From assembly GCA_009760855.2 (NCBI GenBank), contig WPIO01000150.1, forward strand, positions 859,501 through 923,500: DNA of 64,000 bases. Direction: 5' to 3'. Position 1 is the first letter of the stretch. Each line of letters begins with the position of its first letter. The notes under the pieces are model-generated. The model was not told the DNA's origin, did no database searches, and saw nothing but the letters and a program-made list of their open reading frames with translations. This document shows, piece after piece, positions 53,609 to 63,887 of the stretch. Position numbers and translations under genes: made by a program. The DNA comes from Cristatella mucedo. Taxonomy: Eukaryota; Bryozoa; Phylactolaemata; Cristatellidae.

Positions 53609-53929
53609 TACGAATCCAAGCCTACTGTGGTGCTTTTCGATAAGGCAAGCACAGCTCGTGCAACAAGTAGCTACTAGTAACTACCACAATACAGTACAAA
53701 ACTATCAAGCCAAACTATCAAATACGATAAGTTTTTCGATAATCCGACACAATTGTTGCACTGCGGCTCTCTATTGCTTCGTCATCGACCGACATTGAGA
53801 TCTGGCATTTCGACGGGTCACTTGTACTTTCTGTGAGTAGCAACAGGTTTCAACTAACAGCTACCCCCAAAATCCACTAGAGGCTAAACAGTGGTTCTCG
53901 GTAGGCAGTCACACAGACAGGGGAGGGGG

Positions 53930-53949
53930 ACGGGGGGGGGGGGGGGGGT
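53930..53949. repeat. Poly-G tract
   Basis: Uninterrupted G run of about 17-18 following GGGGGACGGG. Likely unstable and prone to sequencing-length error. Confidence 0.9.
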
Positions 53950-54204
53950 AGAATGCAAACCAGCCAAAGCAGCAAACAAACAAGCACAGGAGGAGGAGGG
54001 CAGAGAGCAGTGCAGGCAGCTCTTAGATCAGGGGCCACGGCAGCTGCTGCTCCTGCTATGATCACCACATCAGGAATTCACCAGGCCCGAAGGCAGTGCA
54101 GAAGTAGGCTGCCGACTTCCTGCTGCTGACACAACAAGCGTGCCCCCCCCCCACATTCCATGCCCCCTGCAGCTGGCAAGCGGGAGGGGGGCACATGGAC
54201 ATAC

Positions 54205-54332
54205 CTGGCGAATGAAGCATGTAGTGCAACCAACCAGGCGACTGCTGCACGCCTAGATTTCTCCACTCTGTCTCCGTCATCAAGTGCGTTTTAGGCACCA
54301 GACGTGCGATGTCAGGAGGAAGCATGACGTGT
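54205..54332 (-). CDS. CKS1: Cyclin-dependent kinases regulatory subunit (Cks), one exon
   Basis: Minus-strand exon of 128 nt with acceptor CATCTTTCAG and donor CCAG|GTATGT. It encodes [38 protein letters not shown] and LHSP, the conserved heart of CKS1/CKS2. Cks proteins are about 80-residue CDK partners that bind phosphothreonine substrates; this exon includes much of the conserved core and the strand leading to the H-x-P-E-P hinge. The preceding exon (with the conserved QIYYSDKY start) and the following one (with EPHILLFRRP) were not found; they should lie above 54340 and below 54200 respectively. Splice borders at homologous positions argue for a functional gene and against a processed pseudogene. 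Confidence 0.93.
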
Positions 54333-54339
54333 CTGAAAG

Positions 54340-55305
54340 ATGGAGTACTCGCACACTTGGGGGGGGGGGCAATCTTGTCAGAATCAGTCATCGTAACGAC
54401 ACCACAACTGGACGGCAACCAGAGTCTGGAGGTGGCTAGGAGGATTGGGGGAGGGGTGGGCTGACATGCAGCCCTGCTTGGCTCTACCATGCTGACTCCA
54501 GGCAACAGAGAGATAACATAAAGGTCAGCCGATCGAGCAGGCTCATTTACAAGGCGAAATAAAATCCTTAACGACTGCCGCCTGGGCTTGCAGAAGAGGA
54601 ATCAGGAAGACAAAAGCAATACACAGCATAGAGAGTCCGACTTACGACTAAGGGTTTTCCATCGGTGCCAGCATGTAGCTTTGCTCCAACTCGATTCAAT
54701 TCATTTAACATTAAACAATGCACTGCTGGTATTGTGCAGCACGATGAGAGCAAGCATTGCTAGACATCAAGCAAGCAATGCTGGAGCCGGATGGGAAGCC
54801 GATGAGCTTGTGCTGGGGCAAGCTTAAAATGCAATTAACAGGCGAGTCAAGCCTCATCGATCTGCAATCGAGGGAGCACACGAGATGCCGGTGGTAGCAA
54901 AGTAAAGGACGCCGGCAGCACTTTTGTTGGCTCGGCCTCCTGCTAGCATGTCTCACAGACGGCGCCTGGTGCCAGGCAGCAGCAGCACACACAGCCGATG
55001 GCCTTGCGGTGCCCCCCACAGCACTGAGCTTCTGCTGGACACACGTTCAGCTACTCAGCCTTTGAGTAAACAAATGCAGTCGCATTGTCATAATTTATCT
55101 TCACGGAGGCAAGTTGCACTTTTGATGCACCCCTGCTCGTGACTAAGAGGGCGGTATGCCGGTATTCCTGTTACATGCTATTTGCCTAGGCAGCAGCATT
55201 CGGTGCACATGACAGATGCATGTAACCAACAGCTGTAGCCTCGAGCACATGACTGAAGAAAAAGCCTTCTTGCTGCTGCTAAGGTGATTCGCACATGCAA
55301 ATTAA
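54340..55305. other. Probable CKS1 intron or 5' region, unassigned
   Basis: Several G/C homopolymers, and frames without motif. No first CKS1 exon could be recognised. Confidence 0.4.
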
Positions 55306-55309
55306 GAGG

Positions 55310-55862
55310 CCATTGTATTATAAATAATATTAATAATAATAATAAAAGAGGAATTGCATAGATCCTCAGAGGACTGGGCTTTTTACATATGTTGCATGTC
55401 AGTATAGTTAGGAATAGCATGCCCAATGTCAGCATGCATATGCACACAGCAGACGATTCACAAGGACCCACAAAATGCTTTGAGGAAACAGCACGTGTTT
55501 AGCTTCTGTTTAAACACCGCCTAGTTAGTGGGATGTCGTGATGTGGGTCGGGAGCAAGTTCCAGGCTTTGAAAAGAGTATAACCGATCTCCACAGTATTT
55601 CAGGTTGGTTCGACGCACAGCTATTACTTGAGTTAGAAGCACGGGTGGTACGATGCCTGGCCGGACTGGGGAGCAGCTCGAATGGGTAAGCTGGAGCAAG
55701 AAAATGAAGGGACCTAAAAGTGAGAGACTAAACCCTGAAGTCAATGTGCTACTTGATGGGGAGCCAAGCCAGTGCATGTCACCGAGAAGTAGTATGATGT
55801 GGCTGAGACACTTGTGACAGACAAGCCTGGCTGCTTAGCTTTGCACCAGCTGTAAGTGCCTG
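55310..55862 (-). mobile_element. L2/CR1-like LINE, 3' end, diverged
   Basis: Antisense: AATAATAATAATAAAAGAGG (tail end), GCATGTCAGTATAGTTAGG, AAAGCATTTTGTGGGTCCTT (complement), TTCCAGGCTTTGAAAAGAG and GGGGAGCCAAGCCAGTGCAT (the LHWLxP equivalent). Frames are broken. Confidence 0.8.
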
Positions 55863-55984
55863 ATTGCATAGGCTAGAAGACCTGCAAGTAGTGAGTTACA
55901 GAAGTCGAAACGTTATGTCACAAATGCACGAACCAACTTGGATGAGGTATCCCCTCTCTAAGCAGGCTCGTGCCACAAAGCCAG

Positions 55985-56135
55985 TGCCTTTTATAATAAT
56001 AATAACATACTTGATTGATAAAGCACCCTCAGAGAACTCAATCTTTTTCTAGGCGCCTTACATTTGCTGCAAAAAAAACACGATCAAATGGTGCGTGGTG
56101 TCATGCTTGATAAACAGTACCAAAAGGCCCTTAAA
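55985..56135 (-). mobile_element. L2/CR1-like LINE 3' UTR and tail
   Basis: TATAATAATAATAACATACT, AAGCACCCTCAGAGAACTCA, TTTTTCTAGGCGCCTTACAT and GTCATGCTTGATAAACAG in antisense. No coding part remains. Confidence 0.8.
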
Positions 56136-56144
56136 GGCATGGCT

Positions 56145-56275
56145 GCTGGCAGATGTTACCACCAATCATTTGGTAATGCTTTCTATAAAGCATCTATAGA
56201 GTGGCTAGAAAGAATTACAGTTCTTTGAGGATTCCATACAAATGTACTATTATTATTATTATTATAAACCCAGAC
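56145..56275 (+). mobile_element. LINE tail, variant subfamily
   Basis: TTACCACCAATCATTTGGTA, CTTTCTATAAAGCATCTATAGAG and TGGCTAGAAAGAATTACAGT, ending in ATT repeats. The same TTACCACCAATCATTTG motif occurs in antisense at 60.13 kb, marking a subfamily distinct from the CATGCTGACACTG type. Confidence 0.7.
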
Positions 56276-56279
56276 TTGA

Positions 56280-57900
56280 AGATTAAGATGTAATGCTGAA
56301 GTAAGCTGCCACCTTGGGCAAGTGATGGTAGAACCAAGCAGGCAGGTTAAAAAACCGGCAGGCAGGTTATAAAAACATACTGCGAGCTTGAACACTTTGC
56401 TTCAGAACAATTGGCTGAGCTGCTTCTTTCACTCCCATCTGCTGCCACATTCTCCCCAAAAGTCTCTCAACAAATCCGAATGAATGGCGTGCCCAAGAGA
56501 GGCTCTAAGGGTTTGCTGAGTCGCTGTCACTCCTAGGTGGTAAATGAAGTAAGAGATAAGAGGTTGGAGGAATGCAGGGTAAGAAGGCTAAGTGGAGTTA
56601 AGACCTCGTTCAGTTCAATGCTCATCCACAATAAGTGCATGCATCTTGACATGATTAAACTAACAAGGTGCCTTGGCAAACCTAACCTCCGAAGGTGTGA
56701 ACAACCAAGTGCCTTGGCCAATCACTACCCCATTAGCCGAAGGATACAGCACAGTTGATGGCTGGCGCTCGCCACGGTTTGGCAGCTTGTGACCAGCAGG
56801 TCTGGATCTTACAAAGAGTCCATGATTACTAAAATTCAGCAATCCTTCCAAAAATTTACACGTGGAATGCAGCAGCATGATCAGCAGACGACTTGCCCAA
56901 CTCAGGACACAGCCAGTTTGAGCTGCCACCTCAATCGCAATTCATTTAAATCCTTGCAATACAAGATCGACTTCTAGTACGGCGGCCAATTTTGGGCTCC
57001 AGGTAGCAGCAAGCTACACGTGAACGTCGTACATGTGGAGACAAACACGAGCTGGCCGCTGAGCACTAGTTAACTCTTCATTCGTCATTCCTCCAGGAAG
57101 TGTATGATTCTGTTCCCGGAATTGCTTGTCTTGCAGCCTTCGAAATTCAGCGGGTGCGATTAGAAATACCGAGCCAGAAGGTCTGCATGAGCTTTCTCTT
57201 GCCAAGACGCAGAGCTTTTCAGCATTCAGGCATACAACCTTTCTGCATTCATAAGGGAAAAAACACTGCTCGTGTGAGATTGAGGGCTTCTGAGGAAGCG
57301 GCGTAATTTTGCCACGCCAGCTGCCTCTTACAAGCATACCGGCCCGTACCCAGCGGCGCGTCGGAGCGCCATAGCACCAGCGTGCCGCACCGGCTTTCCC
57401 TGAGATGAACAACCTCCCAACCAACCGCACAGGGAAGGGAAACTTGAGTAATACACGTGACGACCGCACGCGTCGGCCACAAATGCGAAAGCCCTCGTCA
57501 AATTCACTATGGAGGCACGTGCCAACAGTTCACTGGCAGTAGGCACACGTCCATGCTGCGTTTCCTATCGGCACGATCTCATGAGAACGCCGAGAGAGTG
57601 ACTCGGGAGAAAGGGGGAGGGGGTCATGCAGCCCATCTAGCATTTAACAAAGTCATGGCAAATATCGGCAAGCTTTCAGGAGTTCCCGCACTAAAACGGT
57701 CGTCCAAGCCCACATTAAACCAAAAAATTACCTGTATTCATATTTTTCATCAGCATACTTTTCGGAATAGCTGATCTGGTCGACAGGCATGCTGCTATGT
57801 CACCACACGACGGTGCATTAGCGGTAATGGCGGGCTTTTGAAATCGCCATATGTTTATATACGAGAGTCACAGCTGGGCGGACCTAAGCAAGGGTCGCGT
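56280..57900. other. Unassigned intergenic DNA
   Basis: Overlapping short frames on both strands; no domain or repeat recognised. Confidence 0.4.
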
Positions 57901-57908
57901 CACCAGCA

Positions 57909-58190
57909 ATGACACACGACTCAGAGGCAAAGGACAGGCCCTCAGGTGAAAATTTTAATGAATTTATTTTTAGGCAGACCTGTATCGAACTAAATCTCCA
58001 GCAGCGTGATGCTCCTAGAATAAGCCGGCCTCACCGACGCGTAGCGGGTCGGGTAAGAATCGCCAGACACGCGAGCGCCGCTGCCGAAGAAGCCCAAGAG
58101 CTGAGCATTGTTATTCTGGACGCTCAATTGAAAGAGCATAAGAATTTTCTAGTGGATTTGGAAAAAGTCTGCGATATTTACGTCGGATGA
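57909..58190 (+). CDS. Small ORF, unknown (93 aa)
   Basis: Begins MTHDSEAKDRPSGENFNEF, continues through an Arg-rich stretch (RRVAGRVRIARHASA), and ends in a helical segment AAEEAQELSIVILDAQLKEH followed by FLVDLEKVCDIYVG. Composition is compatible with a real small protein or exon, but nothing identifies it. A minus-strand frame overlaps its 3' end. Confidence 0.3.
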   Translation: MTHDSEAKDRPSGENFNEFIFRQTCIELNLQQRDAPRISRPHRRVAGRVRIARHASAAAEEAQELSIVILDAQLKEHKNFLVDLEKVCDIYVG

Positions 58191-58324
58191 TCGTAGAAAT
58201 TGTATTAGCAGGTTGACCCTTGACCTCTATGTGCTCTTTAAAAATGGCGTAAGCTTTCTTAAGGCTATGCACGTTTTTGGGGATATTTACAGAACGCCGT
58301 TTCCCTGAAAATGAGAAATACAAT

Positions 58325-58425
58325 TCATTTGTTTAGTTCCCTAAGAGAACTTGATAAATTTCCATGCACTTCAAATAGGACGTAGGGCTCGAGCGCACAG
58401 CCTCGGTCGTTACGACTTACTACGT
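58325..58425 (-). mobile_element. SINE-B partial copy
   Basis: TTTAGTTCCCTAAGAGAACT, TAGGGCTCGAGCGCACAGCC and a shortened tail in antisense. Diverged. Confidence 0.6.
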
Positions 58426-58519
58426 TTACATGGTTCTTTTACAGAGCGTGTAGTGCTTAGAAAGATGTCAGTTCTCTTATACTGCTCTAAAATGTTTTTT
58501 TATTATTACTGTGTAAGTA

Positions 58520-58790
58520 CCCTCTGCCCCTTACAACGGGGCAGCGACCTGAGCCGCCTCTCCCTATTCCTGCGCTCACCGACCGTCGCCAGCGACGAAA
58601 TTATGTCTTAATTCCACTCGATGAGCTATTGCCAAGTCCATGTCGAATAAACAACTATGAATTTACGCACTAATTTTTTCAATAATTTTGGATCAGCCCT
58701 TACCAACATTAAAATTCTGTTGATCTTGCACCCTTCATAACAATTTTCCAGGTCTTGCCGCCCTAAACGAAAATCCCGACTCCGACGCTG
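58520..58790 (+). repeat. Dispersed repeat D, sense copy
   Basis: GACGAAATTATGTCTTAATT, CATGTCGAATAAACAACTAT, CCAGGTCTTGCCGCCC and GAAAATCCCGACTCCGAC parallel the 29.74-30.02 kb copy. Confidence 0.7.
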
Positions 58791-59115
58791 GACTAAGCCC
58801 TCGGGTTTTAGCCCAGGGCTTGGGTTTTCGCACTTCACAACCCAAGTTGTGGATTTGAATCCTGCAGCAGATAATTTTTTGTTGTTGCCTGCAGTAGCTG
58901 GGATGATTGTCACAAAGGCTCTTCTACAGCTGGTGAGCCGTAATGGTTCACTAGGTAAGTTGGTTGCTTTTCGAATCCTGGTGTGTGGTAGGGGGGGGGG
59001 CGATGTGGTGGGTGATCCTTTATCGCCACTGCAAGCGGTGGTGATAGCCGCCAAGGCTCTTCTGTCGGTATACAAAAAGAGGCTGTTAAATCAGCAAGTA
59101 TTTATTTATTTATGT
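58790..59115 (+). mobile_element. Compound SINE-A: two copies head-to-tail
   Basis: The first unit has GGTTTTAGCCCAGGGCTTGG, a B box (GTGGATTTGAATCCTGCAG) and CACAAAGGCTCTTCTACAGC. The second starts at GGTGAGCCGTAATGGTTCAC and has TTTTCGAATCCTGGTGTG, TTTATCGCCACTGCAAGCGG, AAGGCTCTTCTGTCGGTATA, AGGCTGTTAAATCAGC and TTTATTTATTTA. The heads differ, suggesting two subfamilies. Confidence 0.85.
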
Positions 59116-59119
59116 AAAT

Positions 59120-59820
59120 GAGATTTTTCATTCAACTAGTCTTTCCTTTTAAAAACCGCTACCTTAAGGGGCGTGACGAAGGATTGAGGACTTTCTTGGC
59201 TTTTTCTTCTGCTCAATAAGCTTAAATTTATATTTTAACTATTAATTCTTCTTTACAAAAACTGAAGATTCCTTTAGCAAAGTAGTGATCGCTATAGCTT
59301 ATTTTGTTTCGCTAAAGAGAAACACGTACCCTTATTTAAAGAGCTGCCTACGGCGTGCCGCACGGAAGGCCTCTTTAAAATACCTAAAAAATTATTACCT
59401 ATGTGGCAATTCCAAAACAGCGCATTCCTTGTAAAAATGATAGTAACTCTTATAAAACGTGGAAACTGAACACGTATACCGAAGACATTTCGATTTAGTA
59501 GCCTTCCTATCCCGTCTTAAAAAAGAAATACTGGCACCTCGAGATTTCTCTTTGAATCAACAATGCTGACAAAATGCTCTAGAGTCCCTATACGCACAAT
59601 TTATATTAAATAATTGTATTTAATAAACTTAAAACCCGGTAGCCCTCTTTCTGGAGTCATGCTGCGTCAGCCAAGAAGACTGCCAAGCGGTGAGTTGGGC
59701 CTAAGGCTGAATAAATACTGCTCATTTGGCATCCCGTGCTAGAGACTGACCTGGCGGCTGAAAGTTAACATCCGTAAAGCTCTTGGTAGGGCTTGTTCTG
59801 TGACTGACTCACTATGGTGG
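59120..59820. other. AT-rich intergenic DNA
   Basis: No open frame of note and no recognisable repeat. Confidence 0.55.
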
Positions 59821-59859
59821 CTCTAGAATCATAGTACTTTGCTGGAAAAACAGAGTGCG

Positions 59860-60010
59860 AAGCGGTGATAGTCCATGCAGATGCATTACGGAGCTGGCGC
59901 CTCGAAGTAATCTGCATCCAGGCGCACCGCATGTTCTGCAGGGCTCGAGCCCACTCCCTCGGCGGTCAAAGGCGAGCACCTTGACCCCTGGTCCAAAGTA
60001 TTGCGGTACA
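59860..60010 (-). mobile_element. SINE-B copy, diverged
   Basis: CATCCAGGCGCACCGCATG, CAGGGCTCGAGCCCACTCCC and GAGCACCTTGACCCCTGGTC in antisense. Confidence 0.7.
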
Positions 60011-60043
60011 ATCACTTTGATGTCCATTGTCCCTTTGACTAGT

Positions 60044-60240
60044 ACATAATAATAATAATTTTACATAGCGCCATCAGAGAACTGAATCTATTTTTTGCAC
60101 TTTAAAGATGCTGTATAAGAAAGCATTAGCAAATGATTGGTGGTAATATTCGCAAGCAGCAGGCACATGCACACGGAGGACGAATCGCAGACTCACTGAA
60201 TCACATTAGATATCCAGTTCAGTCTGAGTAAATCAATGAT
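60044..60240 (-). mobile_element. LINE 3' UTR and tail, variant subfamily
   Basis: AATAATAATAATTTTACATA, AGCGCCATCAGAGAACTGAA and CAAATGATTGGTGGTAATAT in antisense. It shares the variant motif with the 56.15 kb copy. Confidence 0.75.
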
Positions 60241-60412
60241 CGTAGAATAGCTGGTTCCTGACGTTTATAATTTCAGGAATGAAGCCATTCCTATGTAGAT
60301 TCGTGAATATAGTCGGGTGGTGGGCCTTCCACGAAAAAATGGTCTGTCTGTGAGGGGAAGGGTGGCTGTCCATCGTGCGATCGCAGGATGCTCAGCAAAC
60401 AACCTGCAAAGT

Positions 60413-60454
60413 GCCCCGTTCAGAGCTCGCTTCAAGTCGAGCTCTAAACGGGGC
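60413..60454. repeat. 17-bp hairpin
   Basis: GCCCCGTTCAGAGCTCG and CGAGCTCTAAACGGGGC pair at 16 of 17 positions around an 8-nt loop. No gene is attached. Confidence 0.8.
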
Positions 60455-60459
60455 GGGGG

Positions 60460-62265
60460 AGAATTTTTATCATGTAATTTATAGAAAATTCGATTTTCTT
60501 AAATCAGCTTTTTAGGCTGCCAAAAAGCGACAGCTAGGTGATAAAAACGCCCAGCTATTCGCACAGGATATTAGCATTCCTGCCAGGTCATTCTTCGTTA
60601 CTGTAGCATGGGACTGCAGCGAGACCAAACGAGTGGTATATCTACTGAGCCTTAAACCCCGCTGCAGCCTCTCCCGCTACGGTTACCTAGCGTCCTTCCT
60701 CAGTGACTAACCACGATTCTAGGGATGTGGCTACCGGGCTGAAGAATTATGTAAATGCAATTGTGTTTAATGTAAAGTATGCACGGTTGCGGTGCTTTTA
60801 ATTTTGCATGCGGGCTAGAAAATATTAGCCGATTTAACAGCCTTATTTCCACAGTGTTGTACTACAGTCGTTCCGGCGGCAGCAGTTCTAATGGAGTGTC
60901 GTGGAAACACAGCACTGAGCGGTGATCGAGACTCTCTCTTTTTTTCTCTCAATGCATAAATTTATGAAAGCTCGATGAATCGCATCAGCTACGTCGGAAA
61001 ATACTGTAACGCCGAAGGCTCGGCGGAGTAGGCTTGACCTGCCGCTTACCTAGCGGCGTAACCTAGCGCCTACTGCCGTTCGGTACGCGCCTACGCGCAA
61101 TAAGCTGGCTCAACGAAACGAGCGTTTCTGGCGCCCACCTGCTTACCGTTACTAAAGGGGTCGTGAGTCCGCGGCGTGAATTGGAAAGCGGGACACTCAA
61201 ATTGGGGATTTTACTGAGCTTTATTCGCCAGCGCACACAGTCGCTTCGCGTCTAGCTCAGTTTTATCTCCACACTCCTCGCACGTTCTCAACAGCACCAA
61301 CACTCTTGCGGAGGGAATACTTCTCCACACTGAGCCCGAACCAGAGCCTAAACCCTAACCGGAGAACTAGACCTCGGTTTCCACCAGTGCGGCAGGAATA
61401 CTCCACACACGCCAACTACGTCTAGCTCGCACCGGCAAATCCCTATGCCGAGACCACGTGCTAGCGAGCACACACAAAACACGAAAGAAACACAAAATGC
61501 CAGCCCGGGCGCGATACGACCGTATTCGGTGGAGTCCACCGAATCCTCCTAGCGCTGTCTCGTCCTGTTCCGTCAATCGCCGGCGAACAGCCCGCCCTCC
61601 TCCCTCGCTTTCAGAGAAACGAGTCCGACGGCGGAGCCGGATCAAAGACAGAAGACCACAGACAAAAGACCCAGAGCGAGCGTCGCTCGACTCTTAAATA
61701 CTTGGCTGAGACAATTGGGCAAGAGCTTAGTGGTATTGGGCCCGACACCATGGCCCATTACGGTAAGGAACTAATACCGGCACTAGGCCACTGGAATGTC
61801 CCGTCTGTCCAGCTTGAATGGCGAATGGGTTCCAGACGATTCTTTCTTGGACCGAGTGAAGGCGGAGGTTGACAGGCCAGCCAACATCAATCAGCAGCTT
61901 CCGCGGGTATCGGACCAATTCTAAAGGCCGAATCGCCACCGCTGGTCTCAGCTTTCTGGCTTGCTCTTAAGCTCTTGCTCTCTAACCGCGCTGACGCTCC
62001 TCTCTGGCTCACTGCTCCAGGACAAAGGAGTTCTAGCCCGCCTCCGAACAGCTCTTGTTCACGCTAAAATTCAGCCAAGGCCAGCAAAGTGCTACAATAT
62101 ATCGTACATTAGTGGCCTAACGCTTGGCTGCGTCAATGGCTTAGCTATCAGCCGCGGGTGAGGATTAGGCTACGCTATCTCAACGGCGTAACTACTAGCC
62201 GCAGTTGAGGCGTACATTAGCGACCGGGCGCTGTGCTAATTACGGAAGCAGGCGCGCCCAACAAT
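60460..62265. other. Unassigned; GC-richer from 61.0 to 62.2 kb
   Basis: Recurrent CTAGCGGCGTAACCTAGCG-like and TAGC/CGG motifs with short frames of no recognisable family. A SINE-A end fragment (TAGCCGATTTAACAGCC) is at about 60826. The segment could be part of an LTR or another unknown repeat. Confidence 0.35.
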
Positions 62266-62267
62266 GG

Positions 62268-62394
62268 CTACAGGAGAGTCTTAATGGCTATCACCACCGC
62301 TTGCAGCTGGAAATCAAGGACTGTCTACTGAAGGTTTCGAACCCACTAACTCGGCCGTAAAGAGCGAGCACTTTACCTCCTGGGCTGGCTGCTA
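62268..62394 (-). mobile_element. SINE-A copy
   Basis: GGCTATCACCACCGCTTGCA, AAGGTTTCGAACCCACTAAC and TTTACCTCCTGGGCTGG in antisense. Confidence 0.75.
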
Positions 62395-62687
62395 ATGTGA
62401 CGCGCTTTCGGTGAGCTGCTCAGGGCTCGGTAGGTATGGCTGAAAATGTCTATTCAGTGCAACGAAAGAGGCTACCGAGTACTTCGGCGCGAACCAAAGG
62501 CTTTTCACGATCTGTAAGAGTGAAACTAAGCGATAAATCAAATGGTTACGCAAATTCGAGCAACAACTATTGTGGTGGATCTCGATGGCTTTACTGAGAA
62601 GATGTGCGAAGAAATATTCTTGAGCTTGTTTCATGGCCTTTAAAGTCAATGTTTGCTTCCGTACCAAAAGCCTGGCTACGTCACTGG

Positions 62688-62981
62688 TTAAGAGATGTCG
62701 CCACTAAATTTACTTCCATTAATTTTGCTTTCATTAAAAGCATGCCAATAGTTTAATGCTACGGATTTTCTTGATATCCATCCAGATTTACTCATGCTAG
62801 GCTTAGGATCCAAGATTTTTTTAATCTTTAAAAAGTTTCCAAATTGCCCTTGCTTCAGTAATTCATCCTCAAGAAACTTCACCAAACCAGGTTCGCCAGT
62901 AGTTCCGGACGCTTTCGTAACTTCACTGGTGAGATGCACGCAATACTGATCACAATGGATTGAAATAGCATTAACATTCAC
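62688..62981 (-). CDS. ORF or exon of unknown protein (97 aa)
   Basis: The minus-strand frame reads SEVTKASGTTGEPGLVKFLE, ELLKQGQFGNFLKIKKIL and SMSKSGWISRKSVALNYWHA, a balanced, protein-like composition in an AT-rich context. An AG (GCTGGCAG) precedes it, but no clear donor follows. Another open frame continues at 62667-62392 on the same strand after a gap. Family not recognised; an exon or a decayed transposon ORF are both possible. Confidence 0.3.
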   Translation of the reverse strand: MNVNAISIHCDQYCVHLTSEVTKASGTTGEPGLVKFLEDELLKQGQFGNFLKIKKILDPKPSMSKSGWISRKSVALNYWHAFNESKINGSKFSGDIS

Positions 62982-63067
62982 TGCCAGCTAACCTGAATGG
63001 CAGAGAAGAACACCTCGTTGAGGTTGAATACATCCGCAGCTGCATTAACGAAATGTTGATGCTCTCG

Positions 63068-63262
63068 AGCGTTCTATCAAGTTGCATGCTGACCCTGTGC
63101 ATGTCCCCCCCTAACCATGTTATTCGTTTTGTTTGTTTTTCAAGCATGATTTCACTCACCATTCAATTGCATTTCCCTTTGCAGCAAATGTAAAGCGCCT
63201 AGAAAGAGATTAAGTTCCCTGAGGGCGCTTTATCAAGTACATTATTATTATTATTATTATCA
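63068..63262 (+). mobile_element. L2/CR1-like LINE 3' UTR and tail
   Basis: GCATGCTGACCCTGTGCATG, CAAGCATGATTTCACTCACC and GCAGCAAATGTAAAGCGCC, then GAGGGCGCTTTATCAAGTAC and seven ATT units. The least diverged tail in the window; no coding part. Confidence 0.88.
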
Positions 63263-63494
63263 TTAAGTTTTAGGAGGAGATCCGGCGAAAAAGACGTGTA
63301 GGACATCGCCGCTCGAGGGAAGCTTGGCAAATGTCGAAACTCAATGTAATTGCCCATAATGGCTGCGATCTATGAATCATTTTGTCCTCTGGCTTGTCTT
63401 CTATATCCGCAATTTCACGGGTCATGCCGTTTCTCGTACCACAGCTCGACATAGCCGCAGGTGAATTTCTAGCGCCACCTCGCGGGATATCTTA

Positions 63495-63887
63495 ATGCCA
63501 CCCAACGGTCAGGGGCAACCCGGGTTTGATTCGCCGGAGCTGTTTCCTTTCTCCCCAGTTAGCGTCGACCGCGAGAGTTGGCTGGCGCGGGAGCAGCTGC
63601 GTCTCGCCGATCGCTCGTCAGTGGAAGCACGAATCGCTGGGCAACTCCCGGGTGGGGCTTTTCATCGTCGCGCCGCGCGTGGGCTCAAGCCCTTTGGCCC
63701 CGAGCCCTGCGCTCAGCCCCTCAGCCCTTCGGCCCCGAGCGGCGCCCAGCGGTGGCGAGCGCAAGCAAAGCTTTGCACGCGAGCTGCAGCAACCTGCCGC
63801 GGCCCAAACACAAACATTAGCGATTTCATGCAAAAGATTTCACGCAGCCCAGCCGAGTGTCGAAGCATTGCAGTACACGCAAATTGA
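63495..63887 (+). CDS. ORF in GC-rich block, unknown (130 aa)
   Basis: Starts MPPNGQGQPGFDSPELFPF and continues RESWLAREQLRLADRSS; rich in Ala, Pro and Arg. The local GC peak at 63.49-63.80 kb may mark a first exon or promoter of a gene extending past the right edge, but an overlapping plus-strand frame is also open and nothing is recognisable. Confidence 0.25.
   Translation: MPPNGQGQPGFDSPELFPFSPVSVDRESWLAREQLRLADRSSVEARIAGQLPGGAFHRRAARGLKPFGPEPCAQPLSPSAPSGAQRWRAQAKLCTRAAATCRGPNTNISDFMQKISRSPAECRSIAVHAN

Noticed and set aside
57328-57546. First CKS1 exon suggested by HVYYSS
   Set aside because: The match to the conserved QIYYSDKY start is only a few residues, the following DKY and acidic residues are missing, and no donor fits the phase of the core exon.
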